A stretch of 41,016 nt of DNA, taken from the NCBI GenBank assembly GCA_035650215.1, contig DASRIC010000046.1, positions 1-41,016 of the forward strand. Direction: 5' to 3'. The notes under the pieces were generated by a model that was not told where the DNA came from, searched no databases, and saw nothing but the letters and a program-made list of their open reading frames with translations. How positions within the stretch are numbered: the first letter of the stretch is position 1; each line of letters starts with the position of its first letter. This DNA is from JACVRW01 sp035650215. GTDB lineage: Bacteria; Actinomycetota; Thermoleophilia; Solirubrobacterales; Thermoleophilaceae. Positions 14,603 to 25,490 of this stretch are shown piece after piece. The translations under genes and the position numbers were made by a program.

Positions 14603-16033
14603 TCAGGCCCGAACGACCGCCAGCTCCTCGAGCGCGAACTTGCCGTTCGCGTCCTCGGTGCGCTCGAGCGGGTAGTTCCCGGAGAAGCAGGCGTCGCAGT
14701 GGGTGGCGCGCGACGAGCGGATCGCCTCGTACACGCCGTCAAGCGAGAGGTAGCGCAGCGAGTCGCAGCCGAGCTCGCGGGCGATCTCCTCCTCGCTGCG
14801 GCCGTGGGCCACCATCTCCTGCGTCGTGGACATGTCGATCCCGTAGTGGCACGGGTGCGTGATCGGGGGCGCCGAGATCCGCATGTGCACCTCGGCCGCG
14901 CCGGCGTCGCGCAGCATCTTCACGATCTGACGCGTGGTGTTGCCGCGCACAATCGAGTCGTCTACGACCACGAGGCGCTTGCCGGCCACCACCTCGCGCA
15001 GGGGGTTGAACTTCATCCGCAGGCCGTGCTTGCGCAGCTCCTGTCCGGGCTGGATGAACGTGCGCGCCACGTAGCGGTTCTTGATCAGCCCGTCGTCGCG
15101 CGGGATGCCGGACGCCTTCGAGTAGCCGGCCGCCGCCGCGTTGCCGGAGTCGGGGACGGCGATCACCACGTCCGCGTCCGCCGGCGCCTCACGCCAGAGG
15201 ATCTCGCCCATCTTGCGCCGCGAGACCTGGGTGCGGTTGCCCTCGAGAATCGAGTCGGGCCGGGCGAAGTAGATGTGCTCGAACACGCAGAAGGCCTTGC
15301 GGGGCGACTCCACGAGCTGGCGCGTCTCGATGCCGCGCTCGCCGATCGACACCATCTCGCCTGGTCCCACCTCGCGCAGCAGCTCGGCGCCGATGATGTC
15401 GAAGGCGCAGCTCTCGGATGCCACGCAGTACCTGTCTCCGATCATGCCGAGCGACAACGGCCTCAGGCCGACCGGGTCGCGGAAGGCGATCACGCGGTCC
15501 TTGGTCATCACGACGGTCGAGAAGGCGCCCTCGAGCCGGGGGATCACGTCCGCCAGGGCGTCCTCGACCCGCTCTGCCTCGTGGGTTGAGAGCAGTGCCG
15601 CGATGATCTCCGAGTCTGAGGTTCCGCGGAAGCTCACGCCCCGGTCGACGAGCTCCGCGTGGAGCTCCACGGCATTGATCAGGTTGCCGTTGTGGGCAAG
15701 CGCCACCTGGCGCCGGTCGGAGCGCCACACCGGCTGGGCGTTCTCCCACGCCGAGGAGCCGGTGGTCGAGTAGCGCACGTGCCCCACCGCCAGGTCGCCG
15801 CCGAGCGCGCGCAGCTTCTCCTCGTCGAACACCTGCGACACGAGGCCGAGGTCGCGGACGGTCATGATCTGGCCGGAGGCGCTCGTGGCGATGCCGGCGG
15901 ACTCCTGGCCGCGATGCTGAAGGGCGTACAGGGCGAAGTACGCGAGGCGGGCGACGTCGGCCTCAGGCGCGTAGACGCCGAAGACGCCGCACTCGTCGCG
16001 AGGTCCGTCGCGATGGTCGAGCTCGGGATTCAT
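14603..16033 (-). CDS. purF: Amidophosphoribosyltransferase
   Basis: 476 aa. It makes phosphoribosylamine from PRPP and glutamine, the committed step of purine synthesis. A short propeptide (residues 1-14) precedes the catalytic Cys15 (DECGVFGVYAPE), as in Bacillus-type enzymes that are processed. The glutaminase (Ntn) domain contains LQHRGQESAGI and GHVRYSTTGSS. The PRTase domain has PRPP loop VVVDDSIVRGNTT. Cysteines in KAFCVFEHIYF, THPCHYGIDM and CDACF match the four ligands of the Bacillus subtilis 4Fe-4S cluster, so an oxygen-labile cluster is expected. The ATG at 16033 lies 106 nt downstream of the purL stop. Confidence 0.98.
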   Translation of the reverse strand: MNPELDHRDGPRDECGVFGVYAPEADVARLAYFALYALQHRGQESAGIATSASGQIMTVRDLGLVSQVFDEEKLRALGGDLAVGHVRYSTTGSSAWENAQPVWRSDRRQVALAHNGNLINAVELHAELVDRGVSFRGTSDSEIIAALLSTHEAERVEDALADVIPRLEGAFSTVVMTKDRVIAFRDPVGLRPLSLGMIGDRYCVASESCAFDIIGAELLREVGPGEMVSIGERGIETRQLVESPRKAFCVFEHIYFARPDSILEGNRTQVSRRKMGEILWREAPADADVVIAVPDSGNAAAAGYSKASGIPRDDGLIKNRYVARTFIQPGQELRKHGLRMKFNPLREVVAGKRLVVVDDSIVRGNTTRQIVKMLRDAGAAEVHMRISAPPITHPCHYGIDMSTTQEMVAHGRSEEEIARELGCDSLRYLSLDGVYEAIRSSRATHCDACFSGNYPLERTEDANGKFALEELAVVRA

Positions 16034-16070
16034 GCGCTGGGGGCGGGCCCTCGGAGATGCCCCACGGGTG

Positions 16071-16107
16071 AGGACCCTGCCACGAGCTCAGGGTACCAGT
16101 GGGTCCT
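16071..16107. other. Inverted repeat between purL and purF
   Basis: AGGACCC (16071-16077) and GGGTCCT (16101-16107) form a perfect 7-bp stem around a 23-nt loop, within the only sizeable gap (16034-16139) of the purC-to-purH run apart from the one before recQ. It could be an intercistronic stability or attenuation element, or chance in GC-rich DNA. No T-run follows. Confidence 0.3.
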
Positions 16108-16139
16108 GTCGTCGCCACCGGTGCGTGGGGCGAGGAGCC

Positions 16140-18307
<2,168 letters not shown>

Positions 18308-18311
<4 letters not shown>

Positions 18312-18952
18312 GCGGCGACCAGCGCCACCGACTCGAACAGCCGGCCGCCGTCGGTGGAGCCTGTGAGCATGTCGACCGCGTGCTCCGGGTGGGGCATCAA
18401 GCCGAGCACGTTGCGCGCCTCGTTGCACACGCCCGCGATGTCGTCCTGGGAGCCGTTCGGGTTCTGCCCGGGCGCGTAGCGGAGCACCACCTGCTCCCCG
18501 GGGATCGCCGGCGCGTGATAGCGCCCGGTGGTGTGCTTGACGGGGATCGAGAGCACGTCGCCCGGCTCGCAGGCGCGCGTGAAGAAGGTGTCGGCGTGCT
18601 CGACCACGACCTCGACCTGCCGCGAGACGAAGCGCAGCGAGACGTTCGGCAGCAGCGCACCCGGCAGGAGGCCGGCCTCGCAAAGCACCTGGAAGCCGTT
18701 GCAGATCCCGAGCACGGGCCCGCCGTCGCGGGCGAACTCGATCACCGACTCCATCAGCGGCGAGAAGCGCGCGATGGCGCCGGCGCGCAGATAGTCGCCG
18801 TAGGAGAACCCGCCGGGCACGACCACGGCGTCGATGCCATCGAGATCGCGGTCGCGGTGCCAGAGGAGGTCTGCCTCCCCGAAGCGCCGGCACGCCATCA
18901 GCGCGTCGACCTCGTCGCACGACCCCGGGAAACGGACGACCCCGAACCTCAC
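18308..18952 (-). CDS. purQ: Phosphoribosylformylglycinamidine synthase, glutaminase subunit
   Basis: 214 aa. It is a class I glutamine amidotransferase that delivers ammonia to PurL. The triad is visible: nucleophile Cys84 (GICNGFQVL), His188 and Glu190 (LMPHPEHAVD). The N-terminus FGVVRFPGSCDEVDAL and PGGFSYGDYLRAGAIA are diagnostic of PurQ. GTG 18952 overlaps the purS stop (GTGA), and the purQ stop in turn overlaps purL. This tight coupling matches the need for a stoichiometric PurL-PurQ-PurS complex. Confidence 0.98.
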
Positions 18953-19176
18953 CGCTCGATCTCCATGACCTCGTACTCCTCGATCAGGGGATTTGCCAAC
19001 AGCCGCTCGCACATCTCGGGCACCCGCGCGGGGTCCTCGACGTCGAGCTCCACCAGGCGTCCGATGTGCACGTTCGCCACGCCCTCGAAGCCGAGCGCGG
19101 GCAGTGCCCGCTCGACCGCCTGGCCCTGCGGGTCGAGGATGCCCTCTTTCGGGCGAATCAGAACCCTCGCCCTCAA
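18949..19176 (-). CDS. purS: Phosphoribosylformylglycinamidine synthase, PurS subunit
   Basis: 75 aa, typical. It starts RARVLIRPKEGILDPQGQAV and contains ALPALGFEGVANVHIGRLVE and NPLIEEYEVMEI, the ferredoxin-like PurS fold that bridges PurL and PurQ. The start codon is TTG (19176), which overlaps the purC stop as TTGA. This unusual start may lower PurS synthesis or make it wholly dependent on coupling to purC. Confidence 0.97.
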   Translation of the reverse strand: MRARVLIRPKEGILDPQGQAVERALPALGFEGVANVHIGRLVELDVEDPARVPEMCERLLANPLIEEYEVMEIER

Positions 19177-20051
19177 GCGGAGCGCTCCAGCCAGGCCCCT
19201 AAGGGCTCGCCGGCGATGCGCTCGTAGGCCTCCACGTAGAGCTCGCGCGTGCGCGCGACGACCTCGTCGGGGAGGTCAGGCGCTGGAGGCGTCTTGTCCC
19301 AGCCCGAGCCGGCCGCCCAGTCGCGCACATACTGCTTGTCGAAGCTCGGCTGGCCGTGGCCGGGCTCGTACCCGTCCGCGGGCCAGAAGCGCGACGAGTC
19401 GGGCGTCATCACCTCGTCGCCGAGCACGATCGTGCCGTCCGCACGGCGCCCGAACTCGAACTTGGTGTCCGCCAGGATGATTCCGCGCTCGCGCGCGTGC
19501 GCGGCGCCCAGCTCGTACAGCGCGATCGAGAGGCGGCGCAGCTCCTCGAGCAGCGGGCGGTCGCCCACGATCTCCGCGGCACGGTCGAAGTCCACGTTCT
19601 CATCGTGGTCGCCCACCTCGGCCTTGGTGGCGGGGGTGAAGATCGGCTCGGGAAGCTGCTCCGACTCGGCGAGTCCCGCCGGCAGCTCGATGCCGCAGAT
19701 CGAGCCGCCGGCCTGGTAGTCCTTCCAGCCCGAGCCCGTGATGTAGCCGCGGACCACGCATTCGACCGGGACCATCTCGAGGCGCTCGACGAGCATCGCG
19801 CGGCCGCGGAACTCCGCGGGGACCTCGCTGAACGAGACGAGGTGGTTGGGGCAGATCTCCCGCGTGCGCTCGAGCCAGAAGTCGGTGAGGCCCGTGAGCA
19901 CCTTGCCCTTGTCGGGAATCGGCGTGGGATGGACCACGTCGTAGGTCGAGATGCGGTCGGACGCGACCAGCAGCAGGCGCTTCTCGCCTACGGCGTAGAT
20001 GTCACGCACCTTCCCGCTCGAGAGGTGTGTGAGAGCGGCGGCGTCGCTCAC
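19173..20051 (-). CDS. purC: SAICAR synthetase
   Basis: 292 aa, the longer eukaryote/actinobacteria-like form. It ligates aspartate to CAIR with ATP. Motifs are LSSGKVRDIY, LLLVASDRISTYDVV, ECVVRGYITGSGWKDY, ILADTKFEFG (SAICAR signature), GDEVMTPDSSRFWP and FDKQYVRDW. GTG 20051 is the first gene of the downstream pur run. TAGCCT lies exactly 7 nt upstream of it, with no Shine-Dalgarno sequence, which suggests a leaderless transcript starting here. The cyclase gene ends 74 nt upstream on the same strand. Confidence 0.98.
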   Translation of the reverse strand: MSDAAALTHLSSGKVRDIYAVGEKRLLLVASDRISTYDVVHPTPIPDKGKVLTGLTDFWLERTREICPNHLVSFSEVPAEFRGRAMLVERLEMVPVECVVRGYITGSGWKDYQAGGSICGIELPAGLAESEQLPEPIFTPATKAEVGDHDENVDFDRAAEIVGDRPLLEELRRLSIALYELGAAHARERGIILADTKFEFGRRADGTIVLGDEVMTPDSSRFWPADGYEPGHGQPSFDKQYVRDWAAGSGWDKTPPAPDLPDEVVARTRELYVEAYERIAGEPLGAWLERSA

Positions 20052-20058
20052 TGCCGCG

Positions 20059-20064
20059 AGGCTA
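20059..20064 (-). promoter_or_regulatory. Putative extended -10 of the purC-purH transcript
   Basis: The minus strand reads TGATAGCCT, then 7 nt, then the GTG of purC. TGN before TAGCCT fits an extended -10. The same TAGCCTCGCG string occurs upstream of clpB, and TAGCCT precedes the secreted-protein gene at 25875. No convincing -35 was found. Confidence 0.45.
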
Positions 20065-20125
20065 TCAGCGCCGTCCGACCAACTGCCTTAGGGCGCGAGC
20101 ACGCGGTGCGTGCGAGCCTTCGTTC

Positions 20126-21898
20126 TCAGCCAGACGCGTCGCCGCTCCAGATCACGACCTGGGCCGAGCGGCCGCGGATGTCCACGCTGTCCACGTGCTC
20201 GAGGTCGCCGTCCTCGCGGGTGAGCATCTCGCGTGTTGAGTCGGCCAGGAAGATCGTGTGGGGCGTGCCCTTGGTCATGCCCTCGATGCGCGACGCCGTA
20301 TTGGTGGTGTCGCCGATCACCGTGTACTCCAGGCGGCGCTCCGAGCCCACGTTGCCCGCCATCACCGCGCCGCTGTTCAGGCCGATCCCGATCCGGAACC
20401 GCTCCGTCTCGCCCCGCTCGGCCATCCACTCGTTGAAGGAGCCGAGCGCCGGCCCGGCCATCTCGCGCGCCGCAGCCAGCGCGCGGTCGGCGTGGTCTTC
20501 GGTCTGGATGGGGGCCCCGAACACGGCCATGATCCCGTCCCCCATGAACGTCACGAGCGTGCCGCCGTGGCCGAGGATCACGTCGGTCATCATCGTGAGA
20601 TAGCGGTTCAACACGTCGATCACGACCTCCGGCTCGCGCGCCTCGGAGAAGGTCGTGAAGCCGCGCACGTCGCTGAACAGGACCGTCACGATCTGCCGCT
20701 TGCCGCCCAGGCGAAGGTCCTCGTCCACGTTCTTCAGCACCTCGGCCACCACGGGCTCCGGCACGAAGCGCGAGAACACGTCGCGCACGCGCTCCCGCTC
20801 GAAGGCGTCGAGCACCAGGCCGATGGCGAGCGCGCCGACCACCCCGAGAAGGAGGGATGCGAGCGGGTAGAGGAACGACACGATCAGCCCGCTGTTGAAC
20901 GCCAACTGGACCGCGACGGTGAAGACGATCGCCGTGAGCAGGCCGTAGATCGCGGCCCGCAGCGGCCCGAAGCGCATCGCGATCCCCGGCCCCACCAGGC
21001 CGAGCAGCACGATCAGCGTGATGTTCAGCCCGTCCGGCGCCAGCTTGAGCGGGAAGTCGGCGAGCACGGTCACGATCGCGTTCGCCTGGATCTCGGGCCC
21101 GGACATCTGCTGGCCGTCGCCCACCGGGGTCGAATGCACATCCTGGAGCGACGGAGCGGTGGCGCCGACCACCACGACCTTGTCCTCGAAGAGGTCCGGA
21201 GCGAACTGGCCGCGCAGCAGTCGCGAGAAGGGGAGGTACTGCACCGTGCGCGGCGGCCCCGCGTAGTCGATCCACTCCGGGCGACCCTCCCCCGGGATGC
21301 GCTCGCCGCGGAACTCCTCGCTCGCGGCGACCGCGAAGCTCTCCAGCCCCTCGACCTGGTAGGGCAGGCGCCTGATCACCCCGTCCTCGTCGTTCACGAA
21401 GTTGCTGCTGCCGGCTCGGGTTCCGATCTCGCGCAGCACCTGGTCGCCGCCGAAGACGTTCGTCTTCCCGCCCTGATCCACCTCGGTCGTGGCGAGCACC
21501 ACTCCGTCGGCGCGATCCACCGCGTCGATCAGGGCGTTGTCCTCGCGCGGAGTGGTGGGCTCGGTGAACTGGATGTCGTAGGCGATCGCCTTGGCGCCCG
21601 CCTTGCGCAGGGCGTCGATCGCCTTGCCGTGCATGGAGCGCGGGAACGGCCAGCGCTGACCGAGCTCGTCGAAGGTCACGTCGTCGATGCCCACGACCAC
21701 CACGTCCTGGGGCGCGCCCTCGCTCCCGCGGATGCCGAAGCGCTCGTCGATCGAGTCGAGCTCGGCGCCGTCGAGGATGTTGCCGAAGTAGGCGGCGACA
21801 ACGGTGCCCGTGAGGCCGATTGCCGCGACCAGGAAGATCACCAGCCTCAGGCGCCTGACCGATTGCCGCGATCGGCCCCCGTTCGAGCGCGAGTCCAT
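20126..21898 (-). CDS. CHASE2-domain class III adenylate/guanylate cyclase
   Basis: 590 aa. One N-terminal TM (about 17-37), an extracytoplasmic CHASE2 sensor (about 45-285: VVVVGIDDVTFDELGQRWPFPR, given in part), three TM helices (about 291-310, 316-333 and 338-362), then a cytoplasmic cyclase homology domain (about 403-585). Metal-binding aspartates Asp410 (VLFSDVRGFT) and Asp454 (FMGDGIMAVFG) and transition-state residues Asn533 and Arg537 (TTNTASR) are present. The base-selecting Lys position holds Thr450 (LVTFMGDG), so substrate choice between ATP and GTP cannot be stated. It lies between the two pur runs, 74 nt upstream of purC. A functional link with purine supply is only inference. 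Confidence 0.9.
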   Translation of the reverse strand: MDSRSNGGRSRQSVRRLRLVIFLVAAIGLTGTVVAAYFGNILDGAELDSIDERFGIRGSEGAPQDVVVVGIDDVTFDELGQRWPFPRSMHGKAIDALRKAGAKAIAYDIQFTEPTTPREDNALIDAVDRADGVVLATTEVDQGGKTNVFGGDQVLREIGTRAGSSNFVNDEDGVIRRLPYQVEGLESFAVAASEEFRGERIPGEGRPEWIDYAGPPRTVQYLPFSRLLRGQFAPDLFEDKVVVVGATAPSLQDVHSTPVGDGQQMSGPEIQANAIVTVLADFPLKLAPDGLNITLIVLLGLVGPGIAMRFGPLRAAIYGLLTAIVFTVAVQLAFNSGLIVSFLYPLASLLLGVVGALAIGLVLDAFERERVRDVFSRFVPEPVVAEVLKNVDEDLRLGGKRQIVTVLFSDVRGFTTFSEAREPEVVIDVLNRYLTMMTDVILGHGGTLVTFMGDGIMAVFGAPIQTEDHADRALAAAREMAGPALGSFNEWMAERGETERFRIGIGLNSGAVMAGNVGSERRLEYTVIGDTTNTASRIEGMTKGTPHTIFLADSTREMLTREDGDLEHVDSVDIRGRSAQVVIWSGDASG

Positions 21899-21942
21899 GC
21901 GCCCCAGTGTCCACCATCGTCAAGCGTCGCGCGAGGAAGTGG

Positions 21943-21971
21943 TTGACGCGCGCCCCCGATCAGGGCAATCT
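21943..21971 (+). promoter_or_regulatory. Putative promoter of the DUF3307 gene
   Basis: TTGACG (21943-21948), a 17-nt spacer, and CAATCT (21966-21971) form a sigma-A-like promoter pointing to the gene at 22004. The -35 matches 5 of 6 consensus bases and the -10 is weaker. The region is the divergent gap with the cyclase gene. Confidence 0.45.
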
Positions 21972-22003
21972 CAGCTGGTGCACGAGGGACGCAGACGGCG
22001 ATC

Positions 22004-22402
22004 GTGATCTGGGTCGAGGTGCTCGTCGTCTTCCTGGTGTCTCACCTGGTGGGGGACTTCGCGCTGCAGACCGAGTGGCAGGCGCAGAACAAGCGCGACG
22101 GGCTCGGCGGGGACCCGATCGCGCGGCGCGCGCTGCTCGCGCACGTGTTGACCTACACGCTCGCCTTCATCCCCGCCTTCGTGTGGCTGCTCGCCGAGGA
22201 CGTGAGCGGCGCGATGGTGGCGGCGATCGCCGTCGTCATCTTCGGGACCCACCTGGTGCAGGACGACGGCCGCCTGCTCGATCAGTACATCCGCAACGTG
22301 AAGCACACGGACGCTGCGAGTCATCCGACCGTGACCGCGGCTCTCGACCAGACGTTCCACGTGATCGTGCTGTTCGGGCTGTCGCTGCTCGCGGTCGCCT
22401 GA
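22004..22402 (+). CDS. DUF3307-family membrane protein
   Basis: 132 aa from GTG 22004. It starts IWVEVLVVFLVSHLVGDFAL, then QTEWQAQNKRDGLGGDP, and has three further hydrophobic helices (ALLAHVLTYTLAFIPAFVWL, MVAAIAVVIFGTHLVQD, FHVIVLFGLSLLAVA). The shape agrees with DUF3307 proteins, with an HxxxDF motif in the first helix and a His in the later helices. Function is unknown in the family. It is the only plus-strand gene within the pur region and converges on purB. GAGGGA lies about 13 nt upstream, which is distant for a ribosome-binding site. Confidence 0.75.
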   Translation: MIWVEVLVVFLVSHLVGDFALQTEWQAQNKRDGLGGDPIARRALLAHVLTYTLAFIPAFVWLLAEDVSGAMVAAIAVVIFGTHLVQDDGRLLDQYIRNVKHTDAASHPTVTAALDQTFHVIVLFGLSLLAVA

Positions 22403-22419
22403 GGCCGGTGGCATCGGCC
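22403..22419. terminator. Possible bidirectional terminator hairpin
   Basis: GGCCG (22403-22407) and CGGCC (22415-22419) form a short GC stem in the 30-nt gap between convergent DUF3307 and purB stops. It lacks a T-run, so intrinsic termination is uncertain. Confidence 0.25.
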
Positions 22420-22432
22420 GTTCAGGGCCGGG

Positions 22433-23716
22433 CTACGAGATCCGGTCCAGACGCTGGACGATCGTCCGGGCGTGGCGAATGAAGGCGCCCGTGTCGAAGA
22501 CCGCGTCCAGATCGAGCTCGGGGGCGCCGGCGGCGATCAGCTCGCGGAACGGCGTCTCCTCGTCCCAGGCTCGCTGGGCCGCCTCCTGGACGGTCCGGTA
22601 CGCCTCGTCGCGCGAGCGTCCCGCCTCCACGAGCGCGAGCAGCGTGCGCTGCGAGTAGAGCGCGCCGTGGGTGGCCTCGAGGTTGGCGAGCATGCGCTCG
22701 GGATGCACGGTCATCCCATCGACCACGCGGATGGCGAGATGCTGGGCGTAGTCGAGCAGGATCGTGGCGTCGGGCAGCGCCACGCGCTCGACCGACGAGT
22801 GCGAGATGTCGCGCTCGTGCCAGAGCGCCACGTTCTCGAGCCCCGCCTGCGCGTAGCCACGCAGCAGGCGCGCGATCCCGGCGATCCGCTCGCTCACGAT
22901 CGGGTTGCGCTTGTGGGGCATCGCCGAGGAGCCCTTCTGCGCCCCGGTGCGGAACGGCTCCTCCACCTCGCGCACCTCGGTGCGCTGCAGATGCCTGATC
23001 TCGGTCGCCAAGCGCTCGAGGCCGGCCCCGGCGAGCGCGATCGCCTCGAGCAGCTCCGCGTGACGATCCCTCGGCACCACCTGGGTCGACACGTCCTCGC
23101 GCCCCAGCCCGAGCCGGCGCAGCACGGCCTCCTCGATCTCGGGCCCGTTGGCGGCGTAGGTTCCCACCGCGCCTGACAGGGCGCCAACGGACACGACCTC
23201 GGCGGCGCGCTCGAGCCGGCGCATGTTGCGGTGCGCCTCGAACGCGAAGCCGGCCAGCTTGACGCCGAACGTCGTGGGCTCGGCGTGCACGCCGTGCGTG
23301 CGCCCGACGCACACCGTGTCCACGTGCTCGCGGGCGCGCCGCATGAGCGCGTCGCGGTAGTCCCTGGCGCCGCCCACCAACATCAGCGAGGCCTGCGCGA
23401 GCTGGAGGCCGAGCGCGGTGTCGAGCACGTCCGAGGAGGTCAGGCCGTGGTGGACCCAGCGGCCCGGCTCCCCGACCGAGGCCGCCACCACGTCGACGAA
23501 CGCCGCGACGTCGTGGTCGGTCACCCGCTCGCGCTCCTTCACCTCGTCGACCGTGAAGGCTGCGCGGTCGCGGATCGCCGCGGCGTCCTCCTCCGGGACA
23601 AGGCCCTGCTCGGCGAGCGCCTCGACCGCCGCCAGCTCCACCTCGAGCCAGCTCTCGAGCTTGCGCCGCTCCGACCAGACGGCGCCCATCTCGGGGCGCG
23701 TGTAGCGCTCGATCAC
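22433..23716 (-). CDS. purB: Adenylosuccinate lyase
   Basis: 427 aa. It cleaves SAICAR to AICAR and adenylosuccinate to AMP. The signature GAQKGSSAMPHKRNP holds the catalytic Ser loop, and HGVHAEPTTFG and GLTSSDVLDTALG carry the His and substrate-binding residues. GTG 23716 starts the typical N-terminus IERYTRPEMGAVWSERRKLE and overlaps the purE stop as GTGA. Longer upstream frames are out of phase over purE. It is the last gene of the GYD-purD-purE-purB run. Confidence 0.98.
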   Translation of the reverse strand: MIERYTRPEMGAVWSERRKLESWLEVELAAVEALAEQGLVPEEDAAAIRDRAAFTVDEVKERERVTDHDVAAFVDVVAASVGEPGRWVHHGLTSSDVLDTALGLQLAQASLMLVGGARDYRDALMRRAREHVDTVCVGRTHGVHAEPTTFGVKLAGFAFEAHRNMRRLERAAEVVSVGALSGAVGTYAANGPEIEEAVLRRLGLGREDVSTQVVPRDRHAELLEAIALAGAGLERLATEIRHLQRTEVREVEEPFRTGAQKGSSAMPHKRNPIVSERIAGIARLLRGYAQAGLENVALWHERDISHSSVERVALPDATILLDYAQHLAIRVVDGMTVHPERMLANLEATHGALYSQRTLLALVEAGRSRDEAYRTVQEAAQRAWDEETPFRELIAAGAPELDLDAVFDTGAFIRHARTIVQRLDRIS

Positions 23717-24189
23717 GCGGTCAATATTCGCGCCGCGAGCGCCGCGGCGTTCTTCGGGTTGTCCACGCCCACGGTCGCGACGGGGACGCCCGGGGGCATC
23801 TGGGCGATCGCGAGCAGCGCGTCGAGCCCGCCGCCCACCGACGTCTTGGAGGTGAGCGGAACGCCGATCACCGGCAGGTCGGTGTGGGCCGCCACCACGC
23901 CGGGCAGCGCCGCCGCCAGCCCCGCCCCGGCGATGATCACCCGCAGCCCGCGCATGCGGGCGTTCTTCGCATAGTCCGCCACGGTGTCCGGGTCGCGGTG
24001 CGCGCTCATCACGCGCATCTCGTGGCGGATGCCCATCTCCTCGAGCAGCTCGGCCGCTTTCTCCATCAGCGGCATGTCGCTCTTCGAGCCCATCACGATT
24101 CCGACCCGGGGGGCATCGTCCACGTCGAGGTCGTCGAACTGGTGCTCCACCTCTGTCTCGGCGATCGGCGCGTTTTCGGGCCGGTTCAC
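23713..24189 (-). CDS. purE: N5-carboxyaminoimidazole ribonucleotide mutase (class I PurE)
   Basis: 158 aa. It rearranges N5-CAIR to CAIR. Motifs are VGIVMGSKSDMPLMEKAAEL, VMSAHRDPD and AGAGLAAALPGVVAAHT, then VPLTSKTSVGGGLDALLAIAQMP (in part), typical of bacterial PurE I with the catalytic His in SAHRDPD. The extra acidic N-terminus (about 25 residues) is longer than usual. A start nearer DDAPRVGIV is possible, but GTG 24189 gives the GTGA overlap with purD. PurK, the usual partner, is not in the window. Confidence 0.96.
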   Translation of the reverse strand: MNRPENAPIAETEVEHQFDDLDVDDAPRVGIVMGSKSDMPLMEKAAELLEEMGIRHEMRVMSAHRDPDTVADYAKNARMRGLRVIIAGAGLAAALPGVVAAHTDLPVIGVPLTSKTSVGGGLDALLAIAQMPPGVPVATVGVDNPKNAAALAARILTA

Positions 24190-25490
24190 GCCTCGACCCT
24201 ATCCACGGCGCGGGACGCGATGTCGCGACGCAGCTGGCGGCCGTCGAACTCGATCGCCTGCGCTCCGTCGTAGGCACGCTCGCGAGCCTGTCCCGGGCCG
24301 GCGCCGAGCCCGGTCACGCACAGCACCCGCCCGCCGGCGGTCACCAGTCGGCCGTCCTCATCGGCCGTGCCCGCGTGGAAGACCTCCACGCCCTCCGGCA
24401 CCCGGTCGAGGCCCGTGATCTCGTCGCCCTTGGACGAGCTCTGGGGGTAGCCGCGCGAAGCGAGCACCACCGTGACCGCCCAGTCGGGCGCCCAGTCCGG
24501 CTCCACGCCGGCGAGCCCCCCTGGGCGGCTCGACGCCTCGAGCAGGTCGAGCAGGTCCGAGCGCAGGCGCGGCAGCACCGCCTGTGTCTCCGGGTCGCCG
24601 AAGCGCGCGTTGTACTCGAGCACCTTGGGCCCGGCCGCGGTCATCATGAGGCCCGCGTAGAGCACGCCGTGGAATGGCGTGCCGCGCCGCCGCAGCTCGT
24701 CCACGATCGGCTGGTGCGCCAGCGCGGCGATCTCCCGCGCGCGCTCGTCGTCGATTCCCGGCACCGGCGAGTAGCTCCCCATGCCACCGGTGTTGGGGCC
24801 CTCGTCGCCGTCGAAGATGCGCTTGTAGTCCTGCGCGGGCGCCAGCGGCAACGCCCGCTCGCCGTCGCAGAGCGCCAGCAGGGAGAGCTCCTCGCCCACG
24901 AGGAACTCCTCGAGCACGACCTCGGTGTCGCCGAAGCGCTTCTCCGAGAAGAACACGTCGAGCGCGGCACGCGCCTCACGCTCGTCGGGCGCGATGATCA
25001 CGCCCTTGCCGGCGGCGAGCACGTCGGCCTTCAGCACCGCCGGGTAGGAGGCGCAGGCGAGGTGCTCGGCAGCCTCCTCGCGCGAGCGGAACAGCACGTG
25101 CGAGGCGGTGGGCACGCCGCAGTCCTTCATCAGCTCCTTGGCGTAGGCCTTCGAGCCCTCGATACGGGCCGCGGCCGCCGTGGGGCCGAAGGCGGCGATG
25201 CCGGCCGCGGCCAGCTCGTCGACCAGCCCTGCCACGAGCGGCGCCTCCGGGCCCACGACCACGAGATCGACCTCCCGCTCGCGGGCGAGGGCCACCAGAT
25301 CGGAGTCCGGCAGGCACTTCACGCCGTCGCGCGCGATGCCGGCGTTCCCGGGCGCGCACAGCAGCTCGGGCCGCCGCGCGCTGCGGCGCAGCGTGCGCAC
25401 GAGCGCGTGCTCGCGCCCGCCGCCGCCCACGACCAACACGCGTGTGGCGCCAGCAGCCGGCTCGGCCGGCTGTGCAGCGATGGAGTTCAA
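24186..25490 (-). CDS. purD: Phosphoribosylamine-glycine ligase
   Basis: 434 aa. An ATP-grasp enzyme that makes GAR from phosphoribosylamine, glycine and ATP. It shows VLVVGGGGREHALVRTLRRS, CAPGNAGIA, VVVGPEAPLVAGL, KADVLAAGKGVIIA, EFLVGEELSLLALCDG, APAQDYKRIFDGDEGPNTGG and the metal-binding EYNARFGDPETQ. TTG 25490 overlaps the stop of the GYD gene (TTGA). The first 14 residues before ATRVLVVGG are not conserved, but no better internal start preserves coupling. Confidence 0.97.
   Translation of the reverse strand: MNSIAAQPAEPAAGATRVLVVGGGGREHALVRTLRRSARRPELLCAPGNAGIARDGVKCLPDSDLVALAREREVDLVVVGPEAPLVAGLVDELAAAGIAAFGPTAAAARIEGSKAYAKELMKDCGVPTASHVLFRSREEAAEHLACASYPAVLKADVLAAGKGVIIAPDEREARAALDVFFSEKRFGDTEVVLEEFLVGEELSLLALCDGERALPLAPAQDYKRIFDGDEGPNTGGMGSYSPVPGIDDERAREIAALAHQPIVDELRRRGTPFHGVLYAGLMMTAAGPKVLEYNARFGDPETQAVLPRLRSDLLDLLEASSRPGGLAGVEPDWAPDWAVTVVLASRGYPQSSSKGDEITGLDRVPEGVEVFHAGTADEDGRLVTAGGRVLCVTGLGAGPGQARERAYDGAQAIEFDGRQLRRDIASRAVDRVEA

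Noticed and set aside
18312..18920. Minus-strand extension of the purL frame over purQ
   Set aside because: Out-of-phase reading of purQ; PurL similarity begins after GTG 18311.
23717..24277. Minus-strand extension of the purB frame over purE
   Set aside because: Out-of-phase reading of purE; PurB begins IERYTRPEM at GTG 23716.
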